Under the pieces are notes generated by a model that worked only from the letters and a program-made list of their open reading frames with translations, had not been told where the DNA came from and searched no databases. Source: Kribbella solani (lineage in GTDB: Bacteria > Actinomycetota > Actinomycetes > Propionibacteriales > Kribbellaceae). Taken from it: 64,000 bases of DNA. Shown here one piece after another: positions 21,909 to 30,249 of this stretch; the stretch's first letter is position 1; the number at the start of each line of letters is the position of its first letter. The stretch covers positions 3,782,001 through 3,846,000 of the forward strand of contig NZ_JACHNF010000001.1 in assembly GCF_014205295.1 (NCBI RefSeq), given 5' to 3'. A program made the position numbers and the translations under genes.

Positions 21909-22160
21909 GAGGGTGTTGAGGCGTCGTTGAGAGGTCGCTGAGCGTCGGCTGAGTACCGGCTGACAACACCGGACGCCGACCGCAGCCGGCTGCTCGCGCG
22001 CGGTCAGAATCGCCGACAGGGGTTCGTTCCAGGCGATTCCCGTCGTACTCTGCTGAGCGGGGAACGATGGCTCTGGGGGGGACGATCGTTTCGGCGGGGC
22101 GACGGTTCGGTGGGGAACGGTGGCTCGGCGGGTGTGTGGCCGGGCGGGGAACGATGCTCG
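21893..22160 (+). repeat. Degenerate short repeats between hydrolase and SDR genes
   Basis: This 300-base non-coding gap opens with seven GTTGAG/GCTGAG-type repeats about 10-13 bases apart (21893-21965), the first inside the hydrolase stop region. It continues with four GGGGAACGATGGCTC-like units (about 22050-22160). No gene longer than about 20 codons is supported. Confidence 0.5.
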
Positions 22161-22209
22161 TTGCAGGGGAGAACTGCGTGATGCTCGAGTGTGCGCGGCT
22201 GGGTGCGCG

Positions 22210-22947
22210 ATGACTTCACTACGACGGATTCTGGTCTGGATTTCCGGCGCCTCGGCGGGTCTCGGGGCCGCGCTGGCGGCGACGATCCCGTTCGACAATC
22301 CGGAGCTGGTCGACCTCTCCCGCCGCGGCGGTACGCCGGGAACCCACCACGTCGCGGTCGACCTGGCCGACCCCGAATCCTGGCCGGTCGTGGACAAGGA
22401 CTTCCGCCAGCGGATCGAGGCCGGTGATCCGGAGCTGGTCGTGTTCATCCACAACGCCGGCACGCTGACACCACTCGGCCCGGCCGATCGGGTCGACACC
22501 TCGCAGTACACGCGCAACGTACTGCTCAACTCCGCGGCCGCGCAGATCCTCGGGCACTCGTTCCTGAGCGCGGTGTCCGGGCGGGACTGCGAACAGCACC
22601 TGATCATGCTGTCGTCGGGCGCGGCGCGGCAGGCGCACGAGGGTGAGTCGAGCTACGGCGCCGGGAAGGCAGCCATCGACCAATGGGTCCGGACCGTCGG
22701 CCTGGAGCAGCAGCGCCGCGAACACGGCTGCCGAGTGATCTCGGTGTCGCCTGGTTCGCTGGACACCGGAATGCAGGCGGAGTTGCGCGCAACATCCGCC
22801 GAGCAGGTACCGGTGTCGAGCCGGTTCCGGGAGCTGGAAGCACAGGGCCTGCTCGCCAAACCGGAGTCCGTAGCCCGAGCAATCTGGTCCCTGCTAGACC
22901 GAGACCTGGACAACGGCACCGTCCTCCACATCCGCGACATAACCTGA
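22210..22947 (+). CDS. SDR family oxidoreductase (benzil/sepiapterin reductase-like)
   Basis: A 245-residue short-chain dehydrogenase. The cofactor loop is WISGASAGLGAALAATI, NAG lies in FIHNAGTLTPL, the catalytic Ser in MLSSGAARQ, and the Tyr/Lys pair in SSYGAGKAAIDQW. It should reduce a carbonyl with NADPH. ATG 22210 is chosen because the protein then begins directly before the Rossmann strand. A 19-codon frame (22154-22213) ends in an ATGA overlap with this start and could be a leader peptide. Confidence 0.85.
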   Translation: MTSLRRILVWISGASAGLGAALAATIPFDNPELVDLSRRGGTPGTHHVAVDLADPESWPVVDKDFRQRIEAGDPELVVFIHNAGTLTPLGPADRVDTSQYTRNVLLNSAAAQILGHSFLSAVSGRDCEQHLIMLSSGAARQAHEGESSYGAGKAAIDQWVRTVGLEQQRREHGCRVISVSPGSLDTGMQAELRATSAEQVPVSSRFRELEAQGLLAKPESVARAIWSLLDRDLDNGTVLHIRDIT

Positions 22948-22974
22948 CCCAACCACCTGCCCCGCGCTAATCAC

Positions 22975-23062
22975 CGCACACCTGCCGCCACGTACCTGCC
23001 GCCGCGCACCGGCTGCCACGTACCTCCCGCCACGTACCTCCCGCCGCGTGCCTGTTCGCGCG
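22975..23062 (+). repeat. Tandem imperfect repeats of about 14 bp
   Basis: Units like CCGCCACGTACCTC repeat about six times between the convergent SDR and FGGY kinase genes, drifting to CCGCGTGCCTGTT at the right end. No coding potential seen. Confidence 0.7.
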
Positions 23063-23107
23063 TGCCTGTTGGCGCGGTGGCTGGTTGCCACTGCCTGTTG
23101 GTACGGA

Positions 23108-24661
23108 CTACTGCTCGGCTAGGCGATGGATCTGGTCGCGGGTTGCCGGGTACAGCTCGGTGTACGTCCGCAGCAAGGTCTCGTACGTCCGCGCCGTCGA
23201 AGGATCGGGCACGACAACGTGATCGGCTTGGGTCCAATCAGTGTCCGGCGGCACCGCCCCGATCCCGATCGCGGCGAGCAGCGCGTCGCCGTACGACGCA
23301 CCGATCGTCTGCCGCGGGACCACCTGTTCGACCCCGGTGACATCGCTGACGATCTGCGCCCAGAGCCCGCCCTGCGTACCACCACCGACCGCGACCACGC
23401 GTTCCGTACCAGTGAACGTGTCGAGGATTTGGCGTACTCCACAGGCGATTCCCTCGTACGTTGCCCTGAGCAAATGTCCGCGCCCGTGCCGCAAGGTCAG
23501 GCCGGCGATCACGCCGCGTGCGAGCGGATCGTAGATGGGGGTGCGTTCGCCGCCGAAGTACGGCAGGAGTACCAAACCTTCACTCCCGGCAGGGATCGCG
23601 GCCGCCTCGGCGAGGAGGGTCGCAAATGGTATACCACCGGTCAGCTCCTGCAGCCAGGTCGTGATCGACCCCGACGTCGCCATGCCGGCCGCGAGGGTGT
23701 GCGATCCCGGTTCGACGCCGGACGTGGTCCAGAGACCGCGGACACTGGTCGGCGCCGGGAGGACCTGCACGAAGAACATCGTCGATCCGTACATGAGCAT
23801 CAGATCGCCAGGACGTCGTACGCCGACGCTGAACGCCTCGGCCCAGGCGTCGACAGTGCCCGCGATGACGGGCGTTCCGACCGCGAGGCCGGTCGCCGCG
23901 GCTGCTGCTTCGTGGACCACGCCAACCTGTTCGTACGGCCAGACCAGCGGCGGCAACACGAGGCCAGGCAGCACCGCGTCGACCCAGTCGGTGGCCCAGT
24001 CCTGTTGGTGAATGTCGTAGAACGGGTCGCACTGGCTGGCCGTGTGGTGATCGAGCACCCATTCGCCTGTGAGTCGGGCGATGACGTACGTGTGTGCGCT
24101 GAACCACCGGTCGTCCGGGCGCCACCCATCCCCCGCGTCCCGACGCAACCAGGCCAGCTTCGGGCCGATCGCCTGACTGGAGAGCTCCTTCCCACACCGC
24201 TCAAGGATCGCCTCAGCGCCGAGCTGCTCGGTCAGCTCAGCAATTTCACGGGTCGCCCGACTGTCGATCCCATACAAGATCGCCGGCCGACGCGGCACCA
24301 GCTCACCATCAGCCTGAACCACACACGGCCCAAGCCCAGAAACACAAACACCAACAACCTCCCCACCACCAGCACCCCCAACCCCACCACTCAACCCAGC
24401 GTCACCGACGCCACGGGCGAAGCCCTCGCCACCGGCCGTGTCACCAAAGGCGTTGGTGGCGTTTGCGTTGGTGGTTAGTTCGGTTAGGACTTCTGTTACC
24501 TGAGTCCACCAGTCGTGGATGGGGTCCATCTCTGCCCAGCCCGGTCGTGGCAGATTTGGGGCGTGGTCGCGGCGGGCGACCGCGACGACCTCGCCGTCGA
24601 GCGTGCAGAGGACAGCCTTCGTACTGCCGGTACCGATGTCGACCCCGATGACGAAGCTCAT
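23108..24661 (-). CDS. FGGY family carbohydrate kinase (xylulokinase-like)
   Basis: A 517-residue sugar kinase with both ASKHA halves: GVDIGTGSTKAVL at the start, SGLGPCVV, the catalytic Asp in GTVDAWAEAF, and the ATP site VVAVGGGTQGGLWAQI. It should phosphorylate a pentulose or related polyol; the exact sugar is uncertain. Residues about 68-105 form a Gly/Asn/Ala-rich insertion not expected in the family, with poorer codon bias. ATG 24661 is chosen because MSFVIGVDIG is the normal start; it overlaps the stop of an upstream gene remnant. Confidence 0.88.
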   Translation of the reverse strand: MSFVIGVDIGTGSTKAVLCTLDGEVVAVARRDHAPNLPRPGWAEMDPIHDWWTQVTEVLTELTTNANATNAFGDTAGGEGFARGVGDAGLSGGVGGAGGGEVVGVCVSGLGPCVVQADGELVPRRPAILYGIDSRATREIAELTEQLGAEAILERCGKELSSQAIGPKLAWLRRDAGDGWRPDDRWFSAHTYVIARLTGEWVLDHHTASQCDPFYDIHQQDWATDWVDAVLPGLVLPPLVWPYEQVGVVHEAAAAATGLAVGTPVIAGTVDAWAEAFSVGVRRPGDLMLMYGSTMFFVQVLPAPTSVRGLWTTSGVEPGSHTLAAGMATSGSITTWLQELTGGIPFATLLAEAAAIPAGSEGLVLLPYFGGERTPIYDPLARGVIAGLTLRHGRGHLLRATYEGIACGVRQILDTFTGTERVVAVGGGTQGGLWAQIVSDVTGVEQVVPRQTIGASYGDALLAAIGIGAVPPDTDWTQADHVVVPDPSTARTYETLLRTYTELYPATRDQIHRLAEQ

Positions 24662-24776
24662 CCGTCGATTGTCCACGTGAACGGTCGCCCGGCGGTGAGA
24701 GATACCTGCTTGCGGCCGTCGCGGTGTCGTAGGACAACGGTTGCGTCGCGGTCAGCGGTTAGTACAGCGTGTGCGG
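24658..24776 (-). pseudogene. 3' remnant of a gene that once preceded the FGGY kinase
   Basis: Between the ABC exporter stop and the kinase start, one minus frame reads sensibly (LTADRDATVVLRHRDGRKQV, SLTAGRPFTWTIDG) and ends in TGA overlapping the kinase ATG, as in neighbouring operons. It has no start codon. It looks like the last beta-strand-rich 40 residues of a lost enzyme, perhaps a sugar-acting hydrolase partnered with the kinase. The family is not recognised. Confidence 0.35.
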
Positions 24777-26663
24777 TTAGGCGGCTTTGGTGAATTGGGT
24801 GTCGTACAGGTCGGCGTACAAGCCGCCGTGCGCCAGTAGTTCCTCGTGGGTGCCGCGCTCGCGGATCTCGCCGTCGGCCAGGACCAGGATGATGTCGGCG
24901 TTGCGGATTGTTGACAATCGGTGCGCGATCACCAGCGACGTACGCCCGACCAGCGCGTTCGCCAGCGCGGTCTGGACGGCGGCCTCGGATTCGGAGTCGA
25001 GGTGCGCGGTTGCCTCGTCCAGGATCACGATCGACGGCGACTTGAGCAGCAACCGCGCGATGGCGAGCCGTTGCCGTTCACCACCGGAGAGCCGGTACCC
25101 GCGATCGCCGACCACCGTGTCCAGACCGTCCGGTAGATTGTCGACAAGAGTCGCGATCTGCGCCGCCTCAAGCGCCTCATGCAGTTCGGCATCGGTAGCG
25201 TCCGGCCGGGCCAGCTGCAGGTTCGCGCGGATCGTGTCGTGGTACATGTGCGAGTCCTGCGTGACCACGCCGATCACCCGGCGCAGCGAGCTCTGAGTCA
25301 CGGCGCGTACGTCCTGACCACCGACAAGTACGGCTCCGCCAGTAGCGTCGTACATCCGGGATACCAGCGACGACAGCGTCGACTTGCCGGCACCGGACGG
25401 GCCGACCACAGCGACCAGCTGACCAGGCTCGACGGTGAACGTGACGTCCTTCAGCACCTCGTCACCGGTCTCAGCGGACAACGTCGCCACCGATTCGAGC
25501 GACGCAAGCGAGACTTCCGAGGCCGACGGGTAATGGAACGACACGTGGTCGAACTCGATCGACGGCTCGGCCGTACGCGGCAGTTCCTTCGCGTCGTCAC
25601 GATCCGCGACCATCGGCGGCAGATCGAGTACCTCGAGTACGCGCTCGAAGCTGACCAGCGTGGTCATCACGTCGACCTGGATGTTGGACAGCGCGGTGAG
25701 CGGGCCGTACAGCCGGTTCAGGTAGGCGGTCAGCGCGACGACCGTACCGATCCCGAGCGCTCCTTCGACCGCGAAGATCCCGCCCACGCCGTACACCAGG
25801 GCGACCGCGAGCGCCGCGACCAGCGTCAGCGAGACGCGGAAGATGCTGCCGTACATCGCGGTCGTGACACCGATGTCGCGGACCCGCGCGGCCTTGCCGG
25901 CAAAGTCCTTCGACGAGTCCTGCGTACGCCCGAACACCTTGGCCAGCACCGCGCCCGCGACGTTGAACCGCTCGGTCATGGTCTGCGCCATGGTGGCGTT
26001 CAGCCGGTACGTCTCGGCTGTTGCCTCACGCAACTTTCCGGCCAGCAGCCGGGCCGGGATGACGAACAGCGGGAGCACGACCAGGGCGAGCAGCGTGATC
26101 TTCCACGACATCACGAACATCGCGGCCAGTACGAGCGTGACGCTGAGCAGATTGCTGACCACGTTGGACAAGGTGGACGTGAACGCCTGCTGGGCGCCGA
26201 GGACGTCACCGTTCAGGCGCTGGATCAGCGCGCCGGTCTGGGTACGGCTGAAGAACGCGACCGGTAGTTGCTGGACATGGTCGAAAACCTTGGTCCGCAG
26301 GTCGTACACGAGTCCTTCGCCGATCCGCGCCGAGAACCAGCGCTCGGCGAGCGTGACCGCGCCGTTGACCAGGGCGAGCAGCGCGACGACGAGGGCCAGC
26401 CAGACGACGACCTCGGCGTTCCGCGGGACGATGCCGCGGTCGATGATCGCGCGGAACAGCAGCGGGGTGACCGCGCCGGTGCCGGCGTCGAGCGCGACGA
26501 GGGCGAGAAAGGCGGCCAGATAGCCGCGGTACGGGCGGGCGAAGCCGAGGATCCGGCGCAGCGTGCCCGCGCTGAGCTTGTGATGCCGGACGGAGGAATC
26601 CTTCATCAGCGAGCGCATCGCGCGCCCACCGCCCCCGCCCGGAAGTCCAGAGAGTTGTGACAT
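24777..26663 (-). CDS. ABC exporter, fused permease and ATPase
   Basis: A 628-residue half transporter. The N-terminal six-helix membrane domain (about 35-330) ends with a coupling region. The ATPase (about 365-620) has Walker A GPSGAGKST, the Q-loop in VTQDSHMYH, signature LSGGERQRLAIARL, Walker B SIVILDEATAHLDSES and the switch His in IAHRLSTI. Such proteins work as homo- or heterodimers and export lipids, drugs or peptides. AAGGA is six bases before the ATG. It is transcribed away from a MarR gene and the shared gap carries twin operators, so regulated drug export is likely. Confidence 0.92.
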   Translation of the reverse strand: MSQLSGLPGGGGGRAMRSLMKDSSVRHHKLSAGTLRRILGFARPYRGYLAAFLALVALDAGTGAVTPLLFRAIIDRGIVPRNAEVVVWLALVVALLALVNGAVTLAERWFSARIGEGLVYDLRTKVFDHVQQLPVAFFSRTQTGALIQRLNGDVLGAQQAFTSTLSNVVSNLLSVTLVLAAMFVMSWKITLLALVVLPLFVIPARLLAGKLREATAETYRLNATMAQTMTERFNVAGAVLAKVFGRTQDSSKDFAGKAARVRDIGVTTAMYGSIFRVSLTLVAALAVALVYGVGGIFAVEGALGIGTVVALTAYLNRLYGPLTALSNIQVDVMTTLVSFERVLEVLDLPPMVADRDDAKELPRTAEPSIEFDHVSFHYPSASEVSLASLESVATLSAETGDEVLKDVTFTVEPGQLVAVVGPSGAGKSTLSSLVSRMYDATGGAVLVGGQDVRAVTQSSLRRVIGVVTQDSHMYHDTIRANLQLARPDATDAELHEALEAAQIATLVDNLPDGLDTVVGDRGYRLSGGERQRLAIARLLLKSPSIVILDEATAHLDSESEAAVQTALANALVGRTSLVIAHRLSTIRNADIILVLADGEIRERGTHEELLAHGGLYADLYDTQFTKAA

Positions 26664-26689
26664 GCAGTTCCTTCCGGTCCGAGATATGC

Positions 26690-26718
26690 TGAGATTAACT
26701 CACTATGAGCAAACCTCA
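26690..26718. promoter_or_regulatory. Twin TGAG-N5-CTCA operators between ABC exporter and MarR genes
   Basis: TGAGATTAACTCA (26690-26702) and TGAGCAAACCTCA (26706-26718) are two 13-bp copies of one dyad pattern, 16 bases apart. They overlap a plausible minus-strand promoter for the exporter (TTGCTC, 18 bases, CATATC). They are the natural binding sites for the adjacent MarR protein; binding is inferred. Confidence 0.6.
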
Positions 26719-26794
26719 CAACATCCGGATTTGTTCCCGCGGGCACGACGGCCAGCCGGCGCGTACGCGGCGACTCGTTCACTAGGCTCTGCAC

Positions 26795-27220
26795 ATGCCC
26801 GCTCCCGATGACACCGCGGAACAGATCGCCGCCCTGCTGGACGGCATCGTCCGCCGCCAGCGCCGTGGCTCCCGGGAGGGCTTCAAGGACAGCGTCACGC
26901 ACGGTCAGTTCCGGGTGCTGCGTACGCTCGATCGCGCCGGCCGGGCGCTCCGCCTGAGCGAGCTGGCCGCCCAACTCGGCATCGTCCCGCGCTCGGCCAC
27001 CTCAGTGGTCGACGATCTGGAAACCGCCGGCCTGGTCGCCCGCCACCCGGACCCGAACGACCGCCGCGCCACCCTGGTCGACCTCACCCCCGCCGGCCGC
27101 CAGATCCTCACCACCCTCCGGGAAAAACGCCGCTCCGTGATGGCCACCCAACTCGCCCGCCTCACCCCAGCCGAACAAGAAACCCTCGCCCACCTCCTCC
27201 ACCGCCTCACCGAGGACTGA
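26795..27220 (+). CDS. MarR family transcriptional regulator
   Basis: A 141-residue winged-helix repressor: LRLSELAAQLGIVPRSATSVVDDLETAGLV is the recognition region, followed by the wing RHPDPNDRRATLVDLTPAGRQ. It sits divergent from the ABC exporter and probably controls both genes through the twin TGAG-N5-CTCA sites. It is likely released by a drug-like ligand, as in other MarR-exporter pairs. Confidence 0.9.
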   Translation: MPAPDDTAEQIAALLDGIVRRQRRGSREGFKDSVTHGQFRVLRTLDRAGRALRLSELAAQLGIVPRSATSVVDDLETAGLVARHPDPNDRRATLVDLTPAGRQILTTLREKRRSVMATQLARLTPAEQETLAHLLHRLTED

Positions 27221-27300
27221 CCGCCGGGCCGTCGCCGCGCGGATTGCCGGGATTGTGCAATCCGGCGGGGGTTCGGGCGTGGGGGTGGTTGGTTTTCGGT

Positions 27301-27834
27301 ATGCGGATTGCGACTACGACGCCGGCGCAGGCGGCCGGGATGGTTCGGCGGGATCAGGAATTGTTGGTGGGGCTGGTCGAGGGAAAGAACGAGGAGGAGC
27401 TGCGGGCCGCGTACGAGGTCAATGACGGGCCGCTCGGGCATTTTTGCGACTCGCTGCATGACCTGGTCGCGCATGTGTTGATGTGGGACGAGATCACCTT
27501 GGCCGTACTGCGGGATGCCGCGGTGGGGCGGCTGCACTGGAGCCTGGATCCGCGGTGGGAGACGGCGGAGATCGGGAGTGCGCTGAACTTCGGCGGAGTC
27601 GAGGCCGGGCGGAGGATTCCGTCGGAGCTGCTGCTGCACCGGTATACCAAAGTTGGCGCGGCGCTGGTCGCGGAGATCGAGCGGTACGACGAGCGCGCCT
27701 GGGCGGACCCGGCGACCGGCGGTGGGTACGACGGTGGCATCGGCGCGCTGGCCGAGTACGTGTCCACGACGCCGGATGGGGTCTTGTTCGGGCACGCGGC
27801 TCGGCACTTGTTCCCGAAAGCGGTGGCTGGATGA
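27301..27834 (+). CDS. DinB/ClbS-like four-helix protein
   Basis: A 177-residue helical protein. SLHDLVAHVLMWDEITL resembles the metal-binding helix of the DinB/maleylpyruvate isomerase-like superfamily, and a later His pair lies in FGHAARHLF. Members act as thiol transferases or as metal-dependent hydrolases. Start ATG 27301 removes an unlikely leader. The stop overlaps the next gene's start (ATGA), giving a two-gene operon with an esterase. Confidence 0.6.
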   Translation: MRIATTTPAQAAGMVRRDQELLVGLVEGKNEEELRAAYEVNDGPLGHFCDSLHDLVAHVLMWDEITLAVLRDAAVGRLHWSLDPRWETAEIGSALNFGGVEAGRRIPSELLLHRYTKVGAALVAEIERYDERAWADPATGGGYDGGIGALAEYVSTTPDGVLFGHAARHLFPKAVAG

Positions 27835-28799
27835 GATCCGAACTCGTCGACAGCGCGGAATTCGGCGCCGAGACCGATGCGGTACTGAAGCACCTTGCCG
27901 ATCTGCCGGGATACCCGGCCGCTGATCCGTACGAAGCCCTGCTCCTGGACCGGGAGGACCTTCCGGATCCGGTGCTCGCGGGTGAGCGTGATCCACGGGT
28001 TTCGGTCGAGGAGATCGAGATCGCGTTGCCTGGTCGTACGCTGCAGGCGATGGTATACCGGCACGCGACCCGGCCGCGGCCGATCGTGCTCTGGCTGCAC
28101 GGCGGCGGGTTCATCGGTGGCCATCTGCGCGACATCGAGTACGCGGCGTCCGGGATCGCTGCCAACGGCAACGTTACCGTTGTCTCGCTCAACTACCGGC
28201 TGGCGCCTGAAAACCCTTACCCGGCAGGGCTTCACGACGTACACGACACGCTCGGCTGGCTCCGGACGAACCTTGACGGCGATGGGCGGATCGCTGTCGG
28301 TGGGCAGAGCGCGGGCGCCGCGCTCGCGGCCGGGGCGTGCTTGCTGGCGCGCGAGCTCGGTACGCCGCTCCCCGACCGGCAGCTGCTCTGCTACCCGACG
28401 CTCGACCTGCATCCGGACGAGGATTGGCACGAGTGGTACTTCGGTGCCGAAGCCAACGATCATGTCCCGGCGTTTGGTATACCACTGCGCGCGACCAGGC
28501 TCGCGGGTCTACCGCCGGCGCTCATCCTCGCCGCCGGACGCGACTCGTTGCGCCCCGACGCCGTCGCGTACGCGGACCGGCTGCACCACGACGGCGTACC
28601 CACCCGACTGGTCGAGTACGCCGACACGATGCACGCGTTCCTGAACTTCCCGGGCGTACTCTCCGCCGGCCGGCACGCGGTCGAACTGATCGGAGCGGAC
28701 CTGCGTACGGCCTTCAGTGCACGCCGCTCATCAGCCGCCGGATCGGGCGAACGCCCAACGCCACTGCCCCGCCCAGTACCAGCGCGACCGCACCGATGA
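27831..28799 (+). CDS. Alpha/beta hydrolase, hormone-sensitive lipase (HSL) type
   Basis: A 322-residue esterase. It shows the HGGG oxyanion motif (LWLHGGGFIGG), YRLAPENPYPAG, nucleophile GQSAG, the acid in AAGRDSLRPD and the His in DTMHAFLNFPG. It hydrolyses small esters in the cytoplasm. The last 28 residues are Arg/Pro/Ser-rich and lie over the 3' end of the convergent peptide transporter gene (86-base overlap); they look like recent read-on into that gene rather than family sequence. Confidence 0.87.
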   Translation: MRSELVDSAEFGAETDAVLKHLADLPGYPAADPYEALLLDREDLPDPVLAGERDPRVSVEEIEIALPGRTLQAMVYRHATRPRPIVLWLHGGGFIGGHLRDIEYAASGIAANGNVTVVSLNYRLAPENPYPAGLHDVHDTLGWLRTNLDGDGRIAVGGQSAGAALAAGACLLARELGTPLPDRQLLCYPTLDLHPDEDWHEWYFGAEANDHVPAFGIPLRATRLAGLPPALILAAGRDSLRPDAVAYADRLHHDGVPTRLVEYADTMHAFLNFPGVLSAGRHAVELIGADLRTAFSARRSSAAGSGERPTPLPRPVPARPHR

Positions 28800-30171
28800 C
28801 ACCGAAGTACGCCGCTTCGTGGTCGGTGCTGTAGAACTTCGACAGCACGCCGGACATCGCCGTACCCAATGCGACCGACAGGAAGAACAACGCGACCATC
28901 TGGGTACGGAACGCGTCCGGCGCGAGTTTTGTCGACAAGGAGAGACCGACCGGCGAGAGCAGCAACTCGGCGATCGTGAACACCAGCAGGATGCCGGCCA
29001 GCCCGAGCAGCGGCGCGCTGTTCGGGCCACCGCCGGCCATCGTCAGGAAGAGCAGGAACGCGACGCCCATCACCGACAGCCCGAGACTGAACTTGACCGG
29101 CGTCGACGGCTGCCGCGGACCGAGCTTCGTCCACAGCGCCGCGAACACACCGGACAGCACGATGATCATCACCGGGTTGATCGACTGCACGAACGACACC
29201 GGCATCTGCCAGCCGAAGATGGTCCGATTCAGCCGCTGGTCGGAGTAGATCGTCACGACCGTGAACTGCTGCTGGTACAGCGACCAGAACGCCGCACTGG
29301 CAATGAACAGCGGGATGAAGGCCTGCACGCGCTTCCGCTCCACCTCGGTCAGCTGCTTGCTGGTGAGGATGACCGCGAAGTAGATGACCGCGGCGATCGC
29401 GCTGACCACCGCAACCGCGGTCGCGAACCGGGACGCGGGCAGTACGCCCGAGACCAGCAGCGCGACGACCACCACGAGCACCGCGCCCGCGATCAGCGCG
29501 ACCTTGCGTCCGTCCTCGGCCGGAAGCGGATTGGGTACCTCGCGCGCGGCGGCGCTCAACCGGCGCCGGCCCGCGCCGTACTGGACGATGCCGAGGAACA
29601 TCCCGACCGCCGCCAGACCGAACCCGTAGTGGAACCCGACGTTCTTCTGCAGCAGGCCGGTCAGCAGCGGTCCGACCAGTGCACCGAGGTTGATGCCGAG
29701 GTAGAACAGCGAGAACCCGCCGTCGCGCCGATCGTCGTCGGCCGCGTACAGGGTGCCGACCAGGGAGGTCGCATTCGCCTTCACACCGCCACTGCCGAGC
29801 GCGATCATGACCAGGCCGACGGCGACCCCACCCAGACCGGGGATCACTGCCAGCGCGATGTGACCGGCCATCACGACGGTCGCGCTGTAGAACAAGGTGC
29901 GCTCGGCACCGAACAGCCGATCCGCGAGCCAGGCGCCGAGGATCGTCGACAGGTATACCAAACCGCCGTACGCGCCGACGATGCTCGTCGCCGTGCCCTC
30001 GTCGATGCCGAGACCACCGCGGTCGGCGGAGTAGTACAGGTAGATCAGCAAGATGCCTTGCATGCCGTAGAACGAGAAGCGTTCCCACAGCTCGACGCCG
30101 AACAGGTTCGCGAGCACTGGCGGATGCCCGAAGAACGTACGCTGGGTTCTCTCGGTTTCCGGGTGGCTCAC
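28714..30171 (-). CDS. POT/PTR family peptide transporter
   Basis: A proton-coupled di-/tripeptide transporter of about 485 residues. The family signature ELWERFSFYGMQGILL (E-x-x-E-R-F-x-Y) is at about 25-40, with GAWLADRLFGAERT and FYLGINLGALVGPLLTG after it. About fourteen membrane helices are expected. The GTG at 30171 has GGGAGAG nine bases upstream; an earlier in-frame GTG at 30198 is less likely. It converges with the HSL esterase gene. Confidence 0.9.
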   Translation of the reverse strand: MSHPETERTQRTFFGHPPVLANLFGVELWERFSFYGMQGILLIYLYYSADRGGLGIDEGTATSIVGAYGGLVYLSTILGAWLADRLFGAERTLFYSATVVMAGHIALAVIPGLGGVAVGLVMIALGSGGVKANATSLVGTLYAADDDRRDGGFSLFYLGINLGALVGPLLTGLLQKNVGFHYGFGLAAVGMFLGIVQYGAGRRRLSAAAREVPNPLPAEDGRKVALIAGAVLVVVVALLVSGVLPASRFATAVAVVSAIAAVIYFAVILTSKQLTEVERKRVQAFIPLFIASAAFWSLYQQQFTVVTIYSDQRLNRTIFGWQMPVSFVQSINPVMIIVLSGVFAALWTKLGPRQPSTPVKFSLGLSVMGVAFLLFLTMAGGGPNSAPLLGLAGILLVFTIAELLLSPVGLSLSTKLAPDAFRTQMVALFFLSVALGTAMSGVLSKFYSTDHEAAYFGVIGAVALVLGGAVALGVRPIRRLMSGVH

Positions 30172-30249
30172 GGCACAGTCTCTCCCTCGAGTCGGCACAG
30201 TGCTGGGTCACTACGGTGATCGGGCCGGCGATCGGCCGGTTCGGACGGG

